A stretch of 64,000 nt of DNA. It comes from Paludibacteraceae bacterium (GTDB taxonomy: Bacteria > Bacteroidota > Bacteroidia > Bacteroidales > Paludibacteraceae). Numbering within the stretch: position 1 is the first letter of the stretch; each line of letters begins with the position of its first letter. The stretch spans positions 186,001 through 250,000 of the forward strand of contig JARLGW010000005.1 in assembly GCA_031292565.1 (NCBI GenBank), in the 5' to 3' direction. Below are positions 40,309-51,122 of this stretch, piece after piece. Below the pieces are notes generated by a model. The model was not told the DNA's origin. It searched no databases and saw only the letters and a program-made list of their open reading frames with translations. A program made the position numbers and the translations under genes.

Positions 40309-41904
40309 CTATCCTTTGTATTTTTTATGGTCTATCGCGAATTTTTCCATTCGTAAGCCTAGCATCCGGCGTGTTAGACCTAATTCGTCGGCAGCCGCCG
40401 ATATGTTCCCTTTGTTGTTGGTAAGTGCGTCTATAATCATTTCGTATTCTACTGACTCCAGTTTGATGGTGAGACCCTTTTTTATTATTTTTCCATCGGA
40501 TAAAATCGGTGTTTGTAAATACAGAGGCAGATCATAGCCATGAATAACGTTGTCCTCGGAAAGGATAACGGATCGTTCAATAATATTTTCCAATTCGCGT
40601 ACGTTACCCGGAAAGGAGTAGGCCAGTAGCATTTCCTGAGCGGGTGTTGAAATCCGTTTAATTTCTTTCCCGAAGCTTTTGGAATACTTGTGTACAAAGT
40701 ATTCCGCTAGGTAAACAATGTCGCAAAACCGATCACGAAGCGGTGGAATTATGATTGGGAAAACATAGAGACGATAATAGAGGTCTTCACGGAACGTACC
40801 GTCTTTAACCATCTGTGCCAAATCCTTATTCGTGGCGGCTACAATGCGTATATCTACCTTTATTGGTTTATTACCACCCACTCGTTCAAACGTACGCTCT
40901 TGCAATATTCTCAAAATCTTGGCTTGTGTGGACAACGATAATTCACCTACCTCATCAAGGAAGATAGTGCCGCCGTCGGCATCTTCAAAGCGACCTATTC
41001 TTATTTTATCGGCTCCGGTAAATGATCCTTTTTCATGGCCAAACAGCTCGCTTTCCACCACGCTTTCGGGCAAGGCGGCACAGTTGAATTTCACAAAAGG
41101 TTTGTTGGCCTCCATACTATTGTAATGGATGGCATTAGCAACCAATTCTTTACCCACCCCGCTTTCGCCGAGAAGTAGCACGGTGGATTTCGTTTTCGAT
41201 ATTTTATTTATCAGGGAATATACCTCCAGCATGGGTTTGGAATTGCCTATAATATTTGATGGTCTGAATTTTTCTTTCAAGGCATCTTTTAGTCGCTCGT
41301 TTTCCGTTTTCAGAAAATCGCGTTCATCATTTTCTATCAAGTATAATTCCACGGCTTGGGCTATCATGGCGGTGATAATACCGAATATTTCCACGTCAAA
41401 GTTGAGCATCTCCGGGTTTTCATATTTTCGCTCCACGCTGATAGCTCCCAGCACCTTGGTGCCATGTATAATAGGTACGCATACAAAGGAGAGCTCTGAT
41501 TCCGCCGTGTTTTTATGGCTCTTTGTTCTGTTAAGGAAATTGGATTCCTGCCCGATGCGGGGTACCACTATTGTTTTGCCTGTTTCCACCACCTTGCCGG
41601 TGATGCCTTCGCCAATAGAATAAACACCTCTGGTTTTTTCTTCCTCCGTAAGGCCAATGCTATCGTGAATGAATATTTTGCCGGTTCTACTATTGTATAA
41701 ATTCACCATTCCACGCATTACGCCCATGTCTTCTTTCATTATTTTCAGAAGAATTGAAAGCGTTTCGGGCAGGCTTTCGCTAGCAATTACCACCTTGCTC
41801 ATTTGGAACAAGGGCAAAAACATTTCTCCTCGACAAATAATATTGCTGTGCTTACTTTTATCGAAGCAAAAATGTATGGGATCCTTTATTAATTCGGTTT
41901 TCAT
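40309..41904 (-). CDS. Sigma-54-dependent activator, NifA/AnfA type
   Basis: 531 residues: N-terminal GAF domain (~40-200, SIGEGITGKVVETGKTIVV), AAA+ sigma-54 interaction domain with Walker A GESGVGKE, the GAFTGA loop as GSFTGA (ESELFGHEKGSFTGA) and DEVGELS, then a Fis-type HTH (NISAAADELGLTRRMLGLRM). Cys13 and Cys24 near the N-terminus recall the Fe-S-binding Cys of AnfA, while the NifA interdomain Cys motif is absent. It lies between the nitrogenase-like cluster and the divergent anf operon and is the obvious activator of either or both. Confidence 0.9.
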   Translation of the reverse strand: MKTELIKDPIHFCFDKSKHSNIICRGEMFLPLFQMSKVVIASESLPETLSILLKIMKEDMGVMRGMVNLYNSRTGKIFIHDSIGLTEEEKTRGVYSIGEGITGKVVETGKTIVVPRIGQESNFLNRTKSHKNTAESELSFVCVPIIHGTKVLGAISVERKYENPEMLNFDVEIFGIITAMIAQAVELYLIENDERDFLKTENERLKDALKEKFRPSNIIGNSKPMLEVYSLINKISKTKSTVLLLGESGVGKELVANAIHYNSMEANKPFVKFNCAALPESVVESELFGHEKGSFTGADKIRIGRFEDADGGTIFLDEVGELSLSTQAKILRILQERTFERVGGNKPIKVDIRIVAATNKDLAQMVKDGTFREDLYYRLYVFPIIIPPLRDRFCDIVYLAEYFVHKYSKSFGKEIKRISTPAQEMLLAYSFPGNVRELENIIERSVILSEDNVIHGYDLPLYLQTPILSDGKIIKKGLTIKLESVEYEMIIDALTNNKGNISAAADELGLTRRMLGLRMEKFAIDHKKYKG

Positions 41905-42020
41905 ATACTTTATGTGTCCTTTTTCTATATATGATTAAAAGATAACGCTATTAATGACTATTTGAATGATATTTGTTAAATAAAGAATCACTATGAAACT
42001 AATATAGTATATATTTACGA

Positions 42021-42028
42021 CAAATGTA
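42021..42028 (-). promoter_or_regulatory. -7 box for the activator gene
   Basis: Minus strand TACATTTG matches TAnnTTTG, 117 bp upstream of the activator ATG. No -33 TTG at the usual spacing. Confidence 0.35.
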
Positions 42029-42499
42029 TTGATTATATCATTTCGTTATATCTATTTGAATTGTTTTATTTTGCTGAAATATAATTATATATACGTGTTT
42101 ACCTTCCTATTTTATTTGTCAAAATATTGATACTATGACTATTGCAAAAATTTAATCCAAAATATTAAAGCAGAAAGAATCCGATATTTTATAAAAAATT
42201 AAGTTTCAGCACATTGCATTTGTACGAAAAGGGACGATAATCTGGCAATTTTGTTCAGATATGTACAAAATAGAAAGTGTATTCCAACTATAAATAAGTT
42301 ATTACCCAATAAATTAACACTTACCATAATCATTTTCCTCTTAATTCTTAGATCAAAAAATGAGAACCTCGCGTTTTGCATTTGCTTACACGATGTTCTT
42401 AAATTTTGATTTTAATTCATTGAAAAAATAGGAATTGATATCTACCTAGAATCAATATCATTTTTCAAAAAAACAGAACAAAAACAAGTGTTTCCGAAA

Positions 42500-42515
42500 T
42501 GTACATACACGAACA
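42500..42515 (+). promoter_or_regulatory. NifA-type upstream activating sequence
   Basis: TGT-N10-ACA (TGT at 42500-42502, ACA at 42513-42515), ~190 bp upstream of the sigma-54-like promoter of anfH. Loose dyad GTACA/GTGTAC surrounds it. The 41905-42807 gap otherwise holds no convincing gene; it is the shared control region of the activator and the anf operon. Confidence 0.4.
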
Positions 42516-42703
42516 CTCCGTGTTTAAAGTGTACGTATCCGTTTATTTTAGGGACTTACAGAAAAGCTCGTTTGGAGGCCGAAAAACTTTTTTCAAAAGA
42601 AATCCTCCTTTTTTATAAACATCTCAAGATGAAATAAATAGATAAGCAAAAAAACATATTAAAGCAAGAATATATTACATTTTGAAACTTATATTTTCGT
42701 TTA

Positions 42704-42719
42704 TGGCACATTTGTTGGC
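42704..42719 (+). promoter_or_regulatory. Sigma-54-like promoter of anf operon
   Basis: TGGCAC (42704-42709), 5 nt, TTGGC (42715-42719). The -24 half is perfect; the -12 half has G where the consensus TTGC has C (or is shifted by one). No TAnnTTTG box is seen close to anfH. Confidence 0.5.
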
Positions 42720-42747
42720 TAGTGTATTGAAAATAATTTCAAAATGA

Positions 42748-43632
<885 letters not shown>

Positions 43633-43681
43633 TTCAAAATAAAAAAGACAAACCTGTTTCAAACTTTAAAAACATAACAAT

Positions 43682-43999
43682 ATGAAAATGATTAGAGCCA
43701 TTGTCCGTCCTGAAATGGCAGATGTTGTAGCTGACGGATTAGCTGATTCCGGTTTCAATTCGATGACCAAGATGTCGGTGTTTGGTAGGGGAAAACAAAA
43801 AGGCTTAACGGTGGGCAATGTTCACTACGACGAGCTTCCAAAAATACTTTTTATCATCGTGGTTGACGACAAATCCGTAGAAGAAGTGGTTAAAATTATT
43901 CAGTACAAGGCATATACAGGAAACGAAGGAGATGGAAAAATATTCATTTCGCCTGTGGAAAGCGTGCTGACTGTTCGTACCGGATCTAAGGAAATCTAA
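43682..43999 (+). CDS. nifI1: PII-family nitrogenase regulator NifI1
   Basis: 105 residues. N-terminal MKMIRAIVRPEMADVVADGL and the T-loop start GRGKQKGL are typical of NifI1 (GlnB-like). With NifI2 it forms a complex that blocks nitrogenase when 2-oxoglutarate is low, as shown in methanogens. Lying between anfH and anfD as in archaeal and anaerobic bacterial nif operons, it indicates post-translational ammonia switch-off. Confidence 0.93.
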   Translation: MKMIRAIVRPEMADVVADGLADSGFNSMTKMSVFGRGKQKGLTVGNVHYDELPKILFIIVVDDKSVEEVVKIIQYKAYTGNEGDGKIFISPVESVLTVRTGSKEI

Positions 44000-44015
44000 A
44001 AAAAAAGAAAACGAT

Positions 44016-44387
44016 ATGAAAGAAATAATTGCCTTCATACGTCCGAGCAAAATGAATGAAACTAAGAAAATACTGGACAGCCTTAATGTTTCTTCTGTCA
44101 CAGCAATTCCTGTGTTAGGAAGAGGAGCCCAACGAGGTTTAAACCCTATTCTTAGTGGCATTGAAGTTAGCAAGGATATATTGCTTAAAGGATCTGTATC
44201 GGGGATGAAATTTGTACCAAAACGGATGCTTGTAATTGTAGCTAAAAACGAAGAGGTAGACGTAATTGTAGATGCCTTGGTGAAAGTAAATAAAACAGGT
44301 TACATAGGCGATGGAAAAATCTTTGTTTGTCCAACCGACGATGCTCAAAGAATTAGAACAAAAGAAAGTGGAGATGCCGCTTTGTAG
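44016..44387 (+). CDS. nifI2: PII-family nitrogenase regulator NifI2
   Basis: 123 residues; MKEIIAFIRPSKMNETKKIL and GRGAQRGL mark the NifI2 class with its longer T-loop. It pairs with NifI1 and is 16 bp downstream of it. The stop is 25 bp before anfD. Confidence 0.93.
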   Translation: MKEIIAFIRPSKMNETKKILDSLNVSSVTAIPVLGRGAQRGLNPILSGIEVSKDILLKGSVSGMKFVPKRMLVIVAKNEEVDVIVDALVKVNKTGYIGDGKIFVCPTDDAQRIRTKESGDAAL

Positions 44388-44394
44388 TTAGTAA

Positions 44395-46035
<1,641 letters not shown>

Positions 46036-46052
46036 AATCTAAAAAAAAGATT

Positions 46053-46409
46053 ATGGATAAAAATGTTGCCGAAGAAAAAATGGCTCAACTAGAATGGTAC
46101 ATCACCAAGCACTGTTTATGGCAATACAACTCACGAGCATGGGACAGGTTAATTCAAAACGAGCGAATCTTAACCAAAACCAAGCAATTGCTTCGTGGAG
46201 AAAATGCCAAAGATGAAGATACTACTGCCGATAAATATTATTGGAGTGAAGCAATGTCATTGCAGGAAGGATTTAAAAGATATTTCCCCTGGGTTGCTGA
46301 AACATCCAAAGATGATATTGCTCAAATCTTGGACTTATTGAAGGAAAGAATGGATCACACCATGGTTCACGCCTCATTGAATCAAGAACTTGTTAAGGAA
46401 CATTATTAA
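46053..46409 (+). CDS. anfG: Fe-only nitrogenase delta subunit
   Basis: 118 residues, mostly helical, with MAQLEWYITKHCLWQYNSRAWDR-type start of the delta subunit (quoted in part), found only with V- and Fe-only nitrogenases. It binds AnfD and helps the Fe protein docking and cofactor insertion. It lies 17 bp after anfD. Confidence 0.95.
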   Translation: MDKNVAEEKMAQLEWYITKHCLWQYNSRAWDRLIQNERILTKTKQLLRGENAKDEDTTADKYYWSEAMSLQEGFKRYFPWVAETSKDDIAQILDLLKERMDHTMVHASLNQELVKEHY

Positions 46410-46431
46410 TAAAAGTTGTAGTTTTTGGTAA

Positions 46432-46517
46432 GCAAAATCGATAGGGTTGACACATTTTTGTTTTGAATAATCAGTTGACATAGCTGAAAAATAATTATTT
46501 CAACCCTATCGATTTGC
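46432..46517 (+). promoter_or_regulatory. Large hairpin between anfG and anfK
   Basis: GCAAAATCGATAGGGTTGA (46432-46450) is complementary, with one bulged base, to TCAACCCTATCGATTTGC (46500-46517). The ~49-nt loop contains two direct GTTGACA copies (46446-46452 and 46474-46480). There is no T-run; an RNA processing or stability element is more likely than a terminator. Confidence 0.6.
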
Positions 46518-46552
46518 CTGAAAAATATTTAATACACTAAAAAAATTAAATC

Positions 46553-47944
46553 ATGAGTTGTGAATTAAAAGCAAAAGATAGAACCGGAGTAATCAACCCG
46601 ATTTTTACCTGCCAGCCGGCGGGAGCTCAATTTGTAAGCATTGGTGTTAAAGATTGCATTGCGCTTGTTCACGGAGGCCAGGGATGTGTAATGTTTGTGC
46701 GATTAACCATGTCGCAACATTTCAAAGAAAGTTTTGAGTTAGCATCCTCATCAGTACACGAAGATGCCGCCGTGTTTGGAGCATTAAACCGGGTAGAACA
46801 AGGGGTGGACGTATTGTTGATGCGTTATCCCGACTTGAAAATTATTCCTATCATCACTACTTGTTCTACCGAGGTTATTGGTGATGATGTGGATGGAGTA
46901 GTTATTAAACTGGAAGAAGGACTTCTAAAGACCAAATATGCCGATAGAGAGGTGCACTTAATCCCGATCCATACGCCAAGTTTTGTAGGTAGTATGATTA
47001 GTGGATATGACATCGCGGTAAAAGATTTTGTGGAACACTTTGCAAAAAAAGCAGACAAAACCAACGGCAAAATAAATTTGCTAACCGGTTGGGTCAATCC
47101 GGCAGATGTTACCGAATTAAAGTCATTAATAGGTGAAATGAAGGTAGATGCCACCGTGTTGTTTGAAATTGAAACATTCGATTCTCCCATCATGCCTGAT
47201 GGCAACCATGTATCGCATGGCGAAACAACCATTGAAGATTTGGAAAGCACTGCAAATGCCATTGGAACTATTGCCTTAAACAGATACGAAGGTGCAAAAG
47301 CTGCTCAATTTCTTGAAAACGAGTTTGATGTACCTGCTATTATCGGGCCAACCCCTATAGGTATCCGTAATACCGATACATTTCTTGCCAACGTGAAAAA
47401 GATGACGGGCAAAGCCATTCCCGAATCATTAGTTCGGAAAAGAGGTATAGCCCTTGATGCCATTGCCGATGTGTCGCACATGTTCCTGGCAGGTAAAAAA
47501 GTGGCTATTTATGGTAACCCTGATTTGGTTATCGGCTTGGCTGAATATTGTATTGACCTGGAAATGGAACCCGTATTGCTTCTTTTAGGAGATGATAATG
47601 CTAAATACGGTAATGACCCTCGCATCAAAGCCTTGAAAGAAGGCGTCGGCTTCAATATGGAAGTGGTTACTAACGCCGATTTTTGGGAATTAGAAAACCG
47701 TATCAAAAATGAAGGCTTGGAATTGGATTTGATTCTCGGACACTCTAAAGGCCGCTATGTGGCTATTGACAATAACATCCCGATGGTAAGACTCGGTTAT
47801 CCTGTTTACGACCGTGCAGGAGGCTTCCGCCATCCTGTGGTTGGTTATGCCGGAGCAATTTGGTTAGCCGAAGAAATGGCAAATGCCATCTTTACCGATA
47901 TGGAATACAAACACAACAAAGAGTGGGTTTTGAACGTGTGGTAA
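46553..47944 (+). CDS. anfK: Fe-only nitrogenase beta subunit
   Basis: 463 residues. P-cluster ligands Cys20 (IFTCQPAGAQ), Cys45 (GGQGC) and Cys104 (TTCSTEVIGDD) are intact; FSHGxxGC region reads LVHGGQGC. It completes the AnfDGK hexamer. Unlike in Azotobacter, it is separated from anfG by a 143-bp gap with a strong hairpin, and another hairpin follows it. Confidence 0.96.
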   Translation: MSCELKAKDRTGVINPIFTCQPAGAQFVSIGVKDCIALVHGGQGCVMFVRLTMSQHFKESFELASSSVHEDAAVFGALNRVEQGVDVLLMRYPDLKIIPIITTCSTEVIGDDVDGVVIKLEEGLLKTKYADREVHLIPIHTPSFVGSMISGYDIAVKDFVEHFAKKADKTNGKINLLTGWVNPADVTELKSLIGEMKVDATVLFEIETFDSPIMPDGNHVSHGETTIEDLESTANAIGTIALNRYEGAKAAQFLENEFDVPAIIGPTPIGIRNTDTFLANVKKMTGKAIPESLVRKRGIALDAIADVSHMFLAGKKVAIYGNPDLVIGLAEYCIDLEMEPVLLLLGDDNAKYGNDPRIKALKEGVGFNMEVVTNADFWELENRIKNEGLELDLILGHSKGRYVAIDNNIPMVRLGYPVYDRAGGFRHPVVGYAGAIWLAEEMANAIFTDMEYKHNKEWVLNVW

Positions 47945-47968
47945 TAGTTATAGTGTTTAAAAATAAGC

Positions 47969-48011
47969 TTTAATCAGCCGGTATGAGGCATTCAAATATC
48001 GGTTGATTAAA
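47969..48011 (+). promoter_or_regulatory. Hairpin after anfK
   Basis: TTTAATCAGCCG (47969-47980) pairs with CGGTTGATTAAA (48000-48011), one G-T pair, 19-nt loop, no T-run. It lies between anfK and the HEPN-like gene. Confidence 0.5.
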
Positions 48012-48033
48012 ACTAAAAGAAAGATAATTAGCC

Positions 48034-48471
48034 ATGATCGAACAAGAAATAACGGACATAGATTTAGAGGCTTTTGAAACCGATTATAGTGATGCCAACG
48101 CCTATTACCACCGGGCATTACAATTTCTAAAAGAAGGAACGCGCTTCAGCCTGGTATTCAATATAGCCTCGGTAGCACTCGAACGGTATTTGTTGGCCCT
48201 ATGCGATTTGTATGGTAAAGAACCTCGAAACCATAACTACATGGCTCTTATGCAAACGGTGGAAACGGTGATAGATGTACCTGCGGAATTGAATAAAAAA
48301 ATTAGGTTTCTGGATTTTATCTTCGGGATATGCTCTATAGACGAATACCGACATCCAGACCCTAACGAAGCCGATATGGAAAATGTGCTATACCTGTGTA
48401 CTGAAGTACAAAAGCTATTTGATACAAGCAGAATAACAACAGCCCGATCTGTTTCGGAAAACTTGGTTTAA
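48034..48471 (+). CDS. HEPN-like protein of the anf operon
   Basis: 145 residues, helical. The central stretch ALQFLKEGTRFSLVFNIASVALERYLLALCDLYG followed by HNYMALMQTVE (quoted in parts) has the look of a HEPN four-helix bundle; the ribonuclease RX4-6H motif is not present, so a non-catalytic binding role is likely. It lies between anfK and the PPOX gene. Its function in FeFe nitrogenase assembly or control is unknown; the operon position is the only clue. Confidence 0.6.
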   Translation: MIEQEITDIDLEAFETDYSDANAYYHRALQFLKEGTRFSLVFNIASVALERYLLALCDLYGKEPRNHNYMALMQTVETVIDVPAELNKKIRFLDFIFGICSIDEYRHPDPNEADMENVLYLCTEVQKLFDTSRITTARSVSENLV

Positions 48472-48536
48472 TTAACCCTAACAATAATACAAAGGAGAGC
48501 CCTTTGGAGGAACTCTTTTACTCAAAAATAATCTTT

Positions 48537-49031
48537 ATGGAAAAACATATAGAAGGCCATCCTCATGGCAAAATGCGCCGCAAAGAAAGAGAAATTACTG
48601 ATAATGCCGAAATAGATACCATTATCTGTTCAGCCAAGTTGATGCACATCGCCTTGGTAGATGGCAACATGCCATTCTTGGTTCCTGTGTTTTATGGCTA
48701 CGATGGCAATTTCATTTATTTTCATTCGGCCAAAGTAGGTACCAAGATGGAGATACTGAAACGGAACAACAATATTTGCTTTGAAATAAGCATAGACCAC
48801 GGCGTGATAGAAAGTGACAAAGCTTGCGATTTTGAGGCCAAACACCGCACCGTGATAGGCATAGGCAAAGCCATTTTTGTGGAAGACGAAGCCGAAAAAA
48901 TAAAAGCACTGGATTTGATCGTGTCACAGTTTACCGACACCAAGTTCGAGTACCCAAAAACAAATCTTACCCACACAGCTGTAGTCCGAATCGAAATTGA
49001 TTCAGTAAAAGGAAAGAAACACGGTTTTTAA
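48537..49031 (+). CDS. FMN-binding PPOX-family protein (NimA-like)
   Basis: 164 residues from ATG at 48537 (a TTG at 48504 is rejected). MRRKEREITDNAEIDTII, LVDGNMPFLVPVFYGY and SAKVGTKMEILKRNNNICFEI are typical of the pyridoxamine-5'-phosphate-oxidase-fold group including NimA. These proteins bind FMN or heme and often reduce or sense. In anf operons of proteobacteria the last gene, anfR, is also a small predicted cofactor-binding protein; whether the two are equivalent is not clear. Confidence 0.82.
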   Translation: MEKHIEGHPHGKMRRKEREITDNAEIDTIICSAKLMHIALVDGNMPFLVPVFYGYDGNFIYFHSAKVGTKMEILKRNNNICFEISIDHGVIESDKACDFEAKHRTVIGIGKAIFVEDEAEKIKALDLIVSQFTDTKFEYPKTNLTHTAVVRIEIDSVKGKKHGF

Positions 49032-49059
49032 TTATCAAACAAGAAGAAAGGGGGCAAGT

Positions 49060-50955
49060 ATGAAAATAGCAGTGTTTGTAAGCAAAAGCGGAAACATATT
49101 TCCATTATACGAAAAAGGAACCGTTGAATTATATTCCGATGAAACCGGCCAATGGCAATGTATTAAACACATACCCTTTGCCATTTACAACGATATGAAT
49201 TTTGTACAGGTGCGTGAAGCCATTCAAGCTATGGTAGCACAAATCGACGACTGCAAAATGTTTGTAGTAGATACCATCAGAGGGTTCCCATTAACCATTA
49301 TTAGCGAAAATAGAATAGGCGTTTGGAAACATAGCGGTGTGTTTTCATTACCACTGCTCGATCATATTAAAAACGAACTGGAAAGAATAGAGCGCGAACA
49401 ATCCATGAATAGTACCTCTCCCATAGTGGTGGGTGATGCTAAAAATGAGGAGTTTATGTTTGATTTGGCCACCGTACTGAAAAATGACAGCACACTCAAT
49501 TCTAGAGATTTATTATTTCCATTTTTAAAAGATACCCCGTTCCAGAAGCTCGAACTCATTTGTCAGCACCTACCCAAATGGTTAGGCAACGCACTGGAAG
49601 AGCTGAATATACAAGCAGCACAAGCCGAATCGAACGACGGTTTATGCCATGCCATAATTACGCCTAGCACTCACCCTATAGCAGAAAATAATTTAGCCCC
49701 ATCCGTTCATCCCTGCTTTGACGAAAGTGCCAAACACATGCACGCCCGTGTACATTTGCCGGTAGCACCCAAGTGCAATATTCAATGTAATTATTGCAAT
49801 CGGAAGTACGACTGTGTAAACGAAAGCCGCCCCGGAGTAACCTCCGCCGTGCTTAGTCCACAGCAAGCGTTGCAGTACATGAAAGTGCTCAATAAAAAAC
49901 TCAAACAACTTTCGGTAGTGGGTATTGCCGGTCCCGGCGACCCGTTTGCCAACCCGAAAGAAACATTGGAAACCATGCGACTGATAAAGCAAGAGTTTCC
50001 CGAAAAAATATTCTGCCTCTCCACCAATGGATTGGAGCTATACCCATACATCGACGAACTAGCGGAAGTCGGCGTAAGTCATGTTACGATAACCATCAAT
50101 GCCGTTGACCCCGAAATAGGAGCCAAGGCATACAGTTGGATACGCTATGATAAAAAAGTTTACAGAGGAATAGAGGGTGCAAAAGTGCTGTTGGAAAACC
50201 AGTTGAAATGCATACCCAAGTTGAAGGAAAAGGGCATTATGGTAAAAATTAATTCCATTATTATACCTGGAGTTAATGAAAATCATATACCCGAAGTGGC
50301 GAAGAAATGTGCAGAGCTAGGTGCGGATGTGATGAATTGCATCCCTCTTATTCCTACCGAAGAAACTGATTTTGCAATGCTTCCGAAACCTGACAACAAG
50401 ATGATATCACAAGTCAGAATGGAGTCGGTGAAGCACCTGAAAATGATGAACCATTGTGCCCGTTGCCGAGCCGATGCCGCGGGGTTACTCGGCCAAGATA
50501 TAGCCGAAACCTATACACTTTTGCACGAAATATCCACGGGTAAAGAGATTAGCAATTGTACCCGCCCTTATGTAGCGGTGGCCACTATACAAGGCACGCT
50601 TGTAAACCAGCATATGGGTGAAGCAAAAGAACTCTGCATCTATAAGCAAACCCCGAATGGCTTTCAATACGTGGAAAAGAGAAACACGCCGGCTGCCGGG
50701 TTGGGTGATAAACGTTGGGTGGAACTAGCCCGCATGCTAGCCGACTGCCAGGCAATATTAGTATCCGGTATTGGCGATAACCCTAGAACTATGTTAAACT
50801 CCTGTGGAATAAAAGTGGTGGAAATGATGGGGTTGATAGACGACGGACTGGATGGCATATTCAACAATAAACCCATCAAAAGCATAACCAACGCGGATGA
50901 CTTTAAATGTGGAAGCCGATGCAAAGGCAACACCAGGGGTTGCGGGTGTGCTTAA
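49060..50955 (+). CDS. AnfO-NifB-NifX triple fusion, FeFe-cofactor assembly
   Basis: 631 residues in one frame. Residues 1-~215 resemble AnfO, the Fe-only nitrogenase accessory protein (MKIAVFVSKSGNIFPLYEKG...). Residues ~219-505 are a NifB radical-SAM core with CxxxCxxC (Cys239, 243, 246; KCNIQCNYCNRKYDC), which makes the 8Fe-9S-C core (NifB-co). Residues ~510-631 are a NifX/NafY cofactor-binding domain, ending in a Cys-rich tail (CGSRCKGNTRGCGCA). NifB-NifX fusion is common; an added N-terminal AnfO is unusual. With no NifEN in the operon, the fusion may pass NifB-co directly towards AnfDGK. Confidence 0.88.
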   Translation: MKIAVFVSKSGNIFPLYEKGTVELYSDETGQWQCIKHIPFAIYNDMNFVQVREAIQAMVAQIDDCKMFVVDTIRGFPLTIISENRIGVWKHSGVFSLPLLDHIKNELERIEREQSMNSTSPIVVGDAKNEEFMFDLATVLKNDSTLNSRDLLFPFLKDTPFQKLELICQHLPKWLGNALEELNIQAAQAESNDGLCHAIITPSTHPIAENNLAPSVHPCFDESAKHMHARVHLPVAPKCNIQCNYCNRKYDCVNESRPGVTSAVLSPQQALQYMKVLNKKLKQLSVVGIAGPGDPFANPKETLETMRLIKQEFPEKIFCLSTNGLELYPYIDELAEVGVSHVTITINAVDPEIGAKAYSWIRYDKKVYRGIEGAKVLLENQLKCIPKLKEKGIMVKINSIIIPGVNENHIPEVAKKCAELGADVMNCIPLIPTEETDFAMLPKPDNKMISQVRMESVKHLKMMNHCARCRADAAGLLGQDIAETYTLLHEISTGKEISNCTRPYVAVATIQGTLVNQHMGEAKELCIYKQTPNGFQYVEKRNTPAAGLGDKRWVELARMLADCQAILVSGIGDNPRTMLNSCGIKVVEMMGLIDDGLDGIFNNKPIKSITNADDFKCGSRCKGNTRGCGCA

Positions 50956-51027
50956 TTAACTAGCAATAAAATATTATTATAATAGCTTTTAATTCTTAAC
51001 CTTTATCTGTTTTGTTAAACACAATTT

Positions 51028-51066
51028 GCCCCAACCCCTCTTAACTAAGTTGAGAGGGGCGAGGGA
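51028..51066. repeat. C/G-rich palindromic repeat before nifV
   Basis: CCCCTCT (51035-51041) and AGAGGGG (51053-51059) around TTAACTAAGTTG form a hairpin within the 167-bp gap, similar in kind to the element at 1.25 kb. No T-run. Confidence 0.45.
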
Positions 51067-51122
51067 AAAAAAGTTGCCGAAGTGCCTAAAATAATCGGTA
51101 TTTCTCTTTTGAATTATTCAAC

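Noticed and set aside
42199-42381. 60-codon minus-strand ORF in the anf control region
   Set aside because: Low-complexity, no family resemblance, sits in an AT-rich divergent promoter region where such frames arise by chance.
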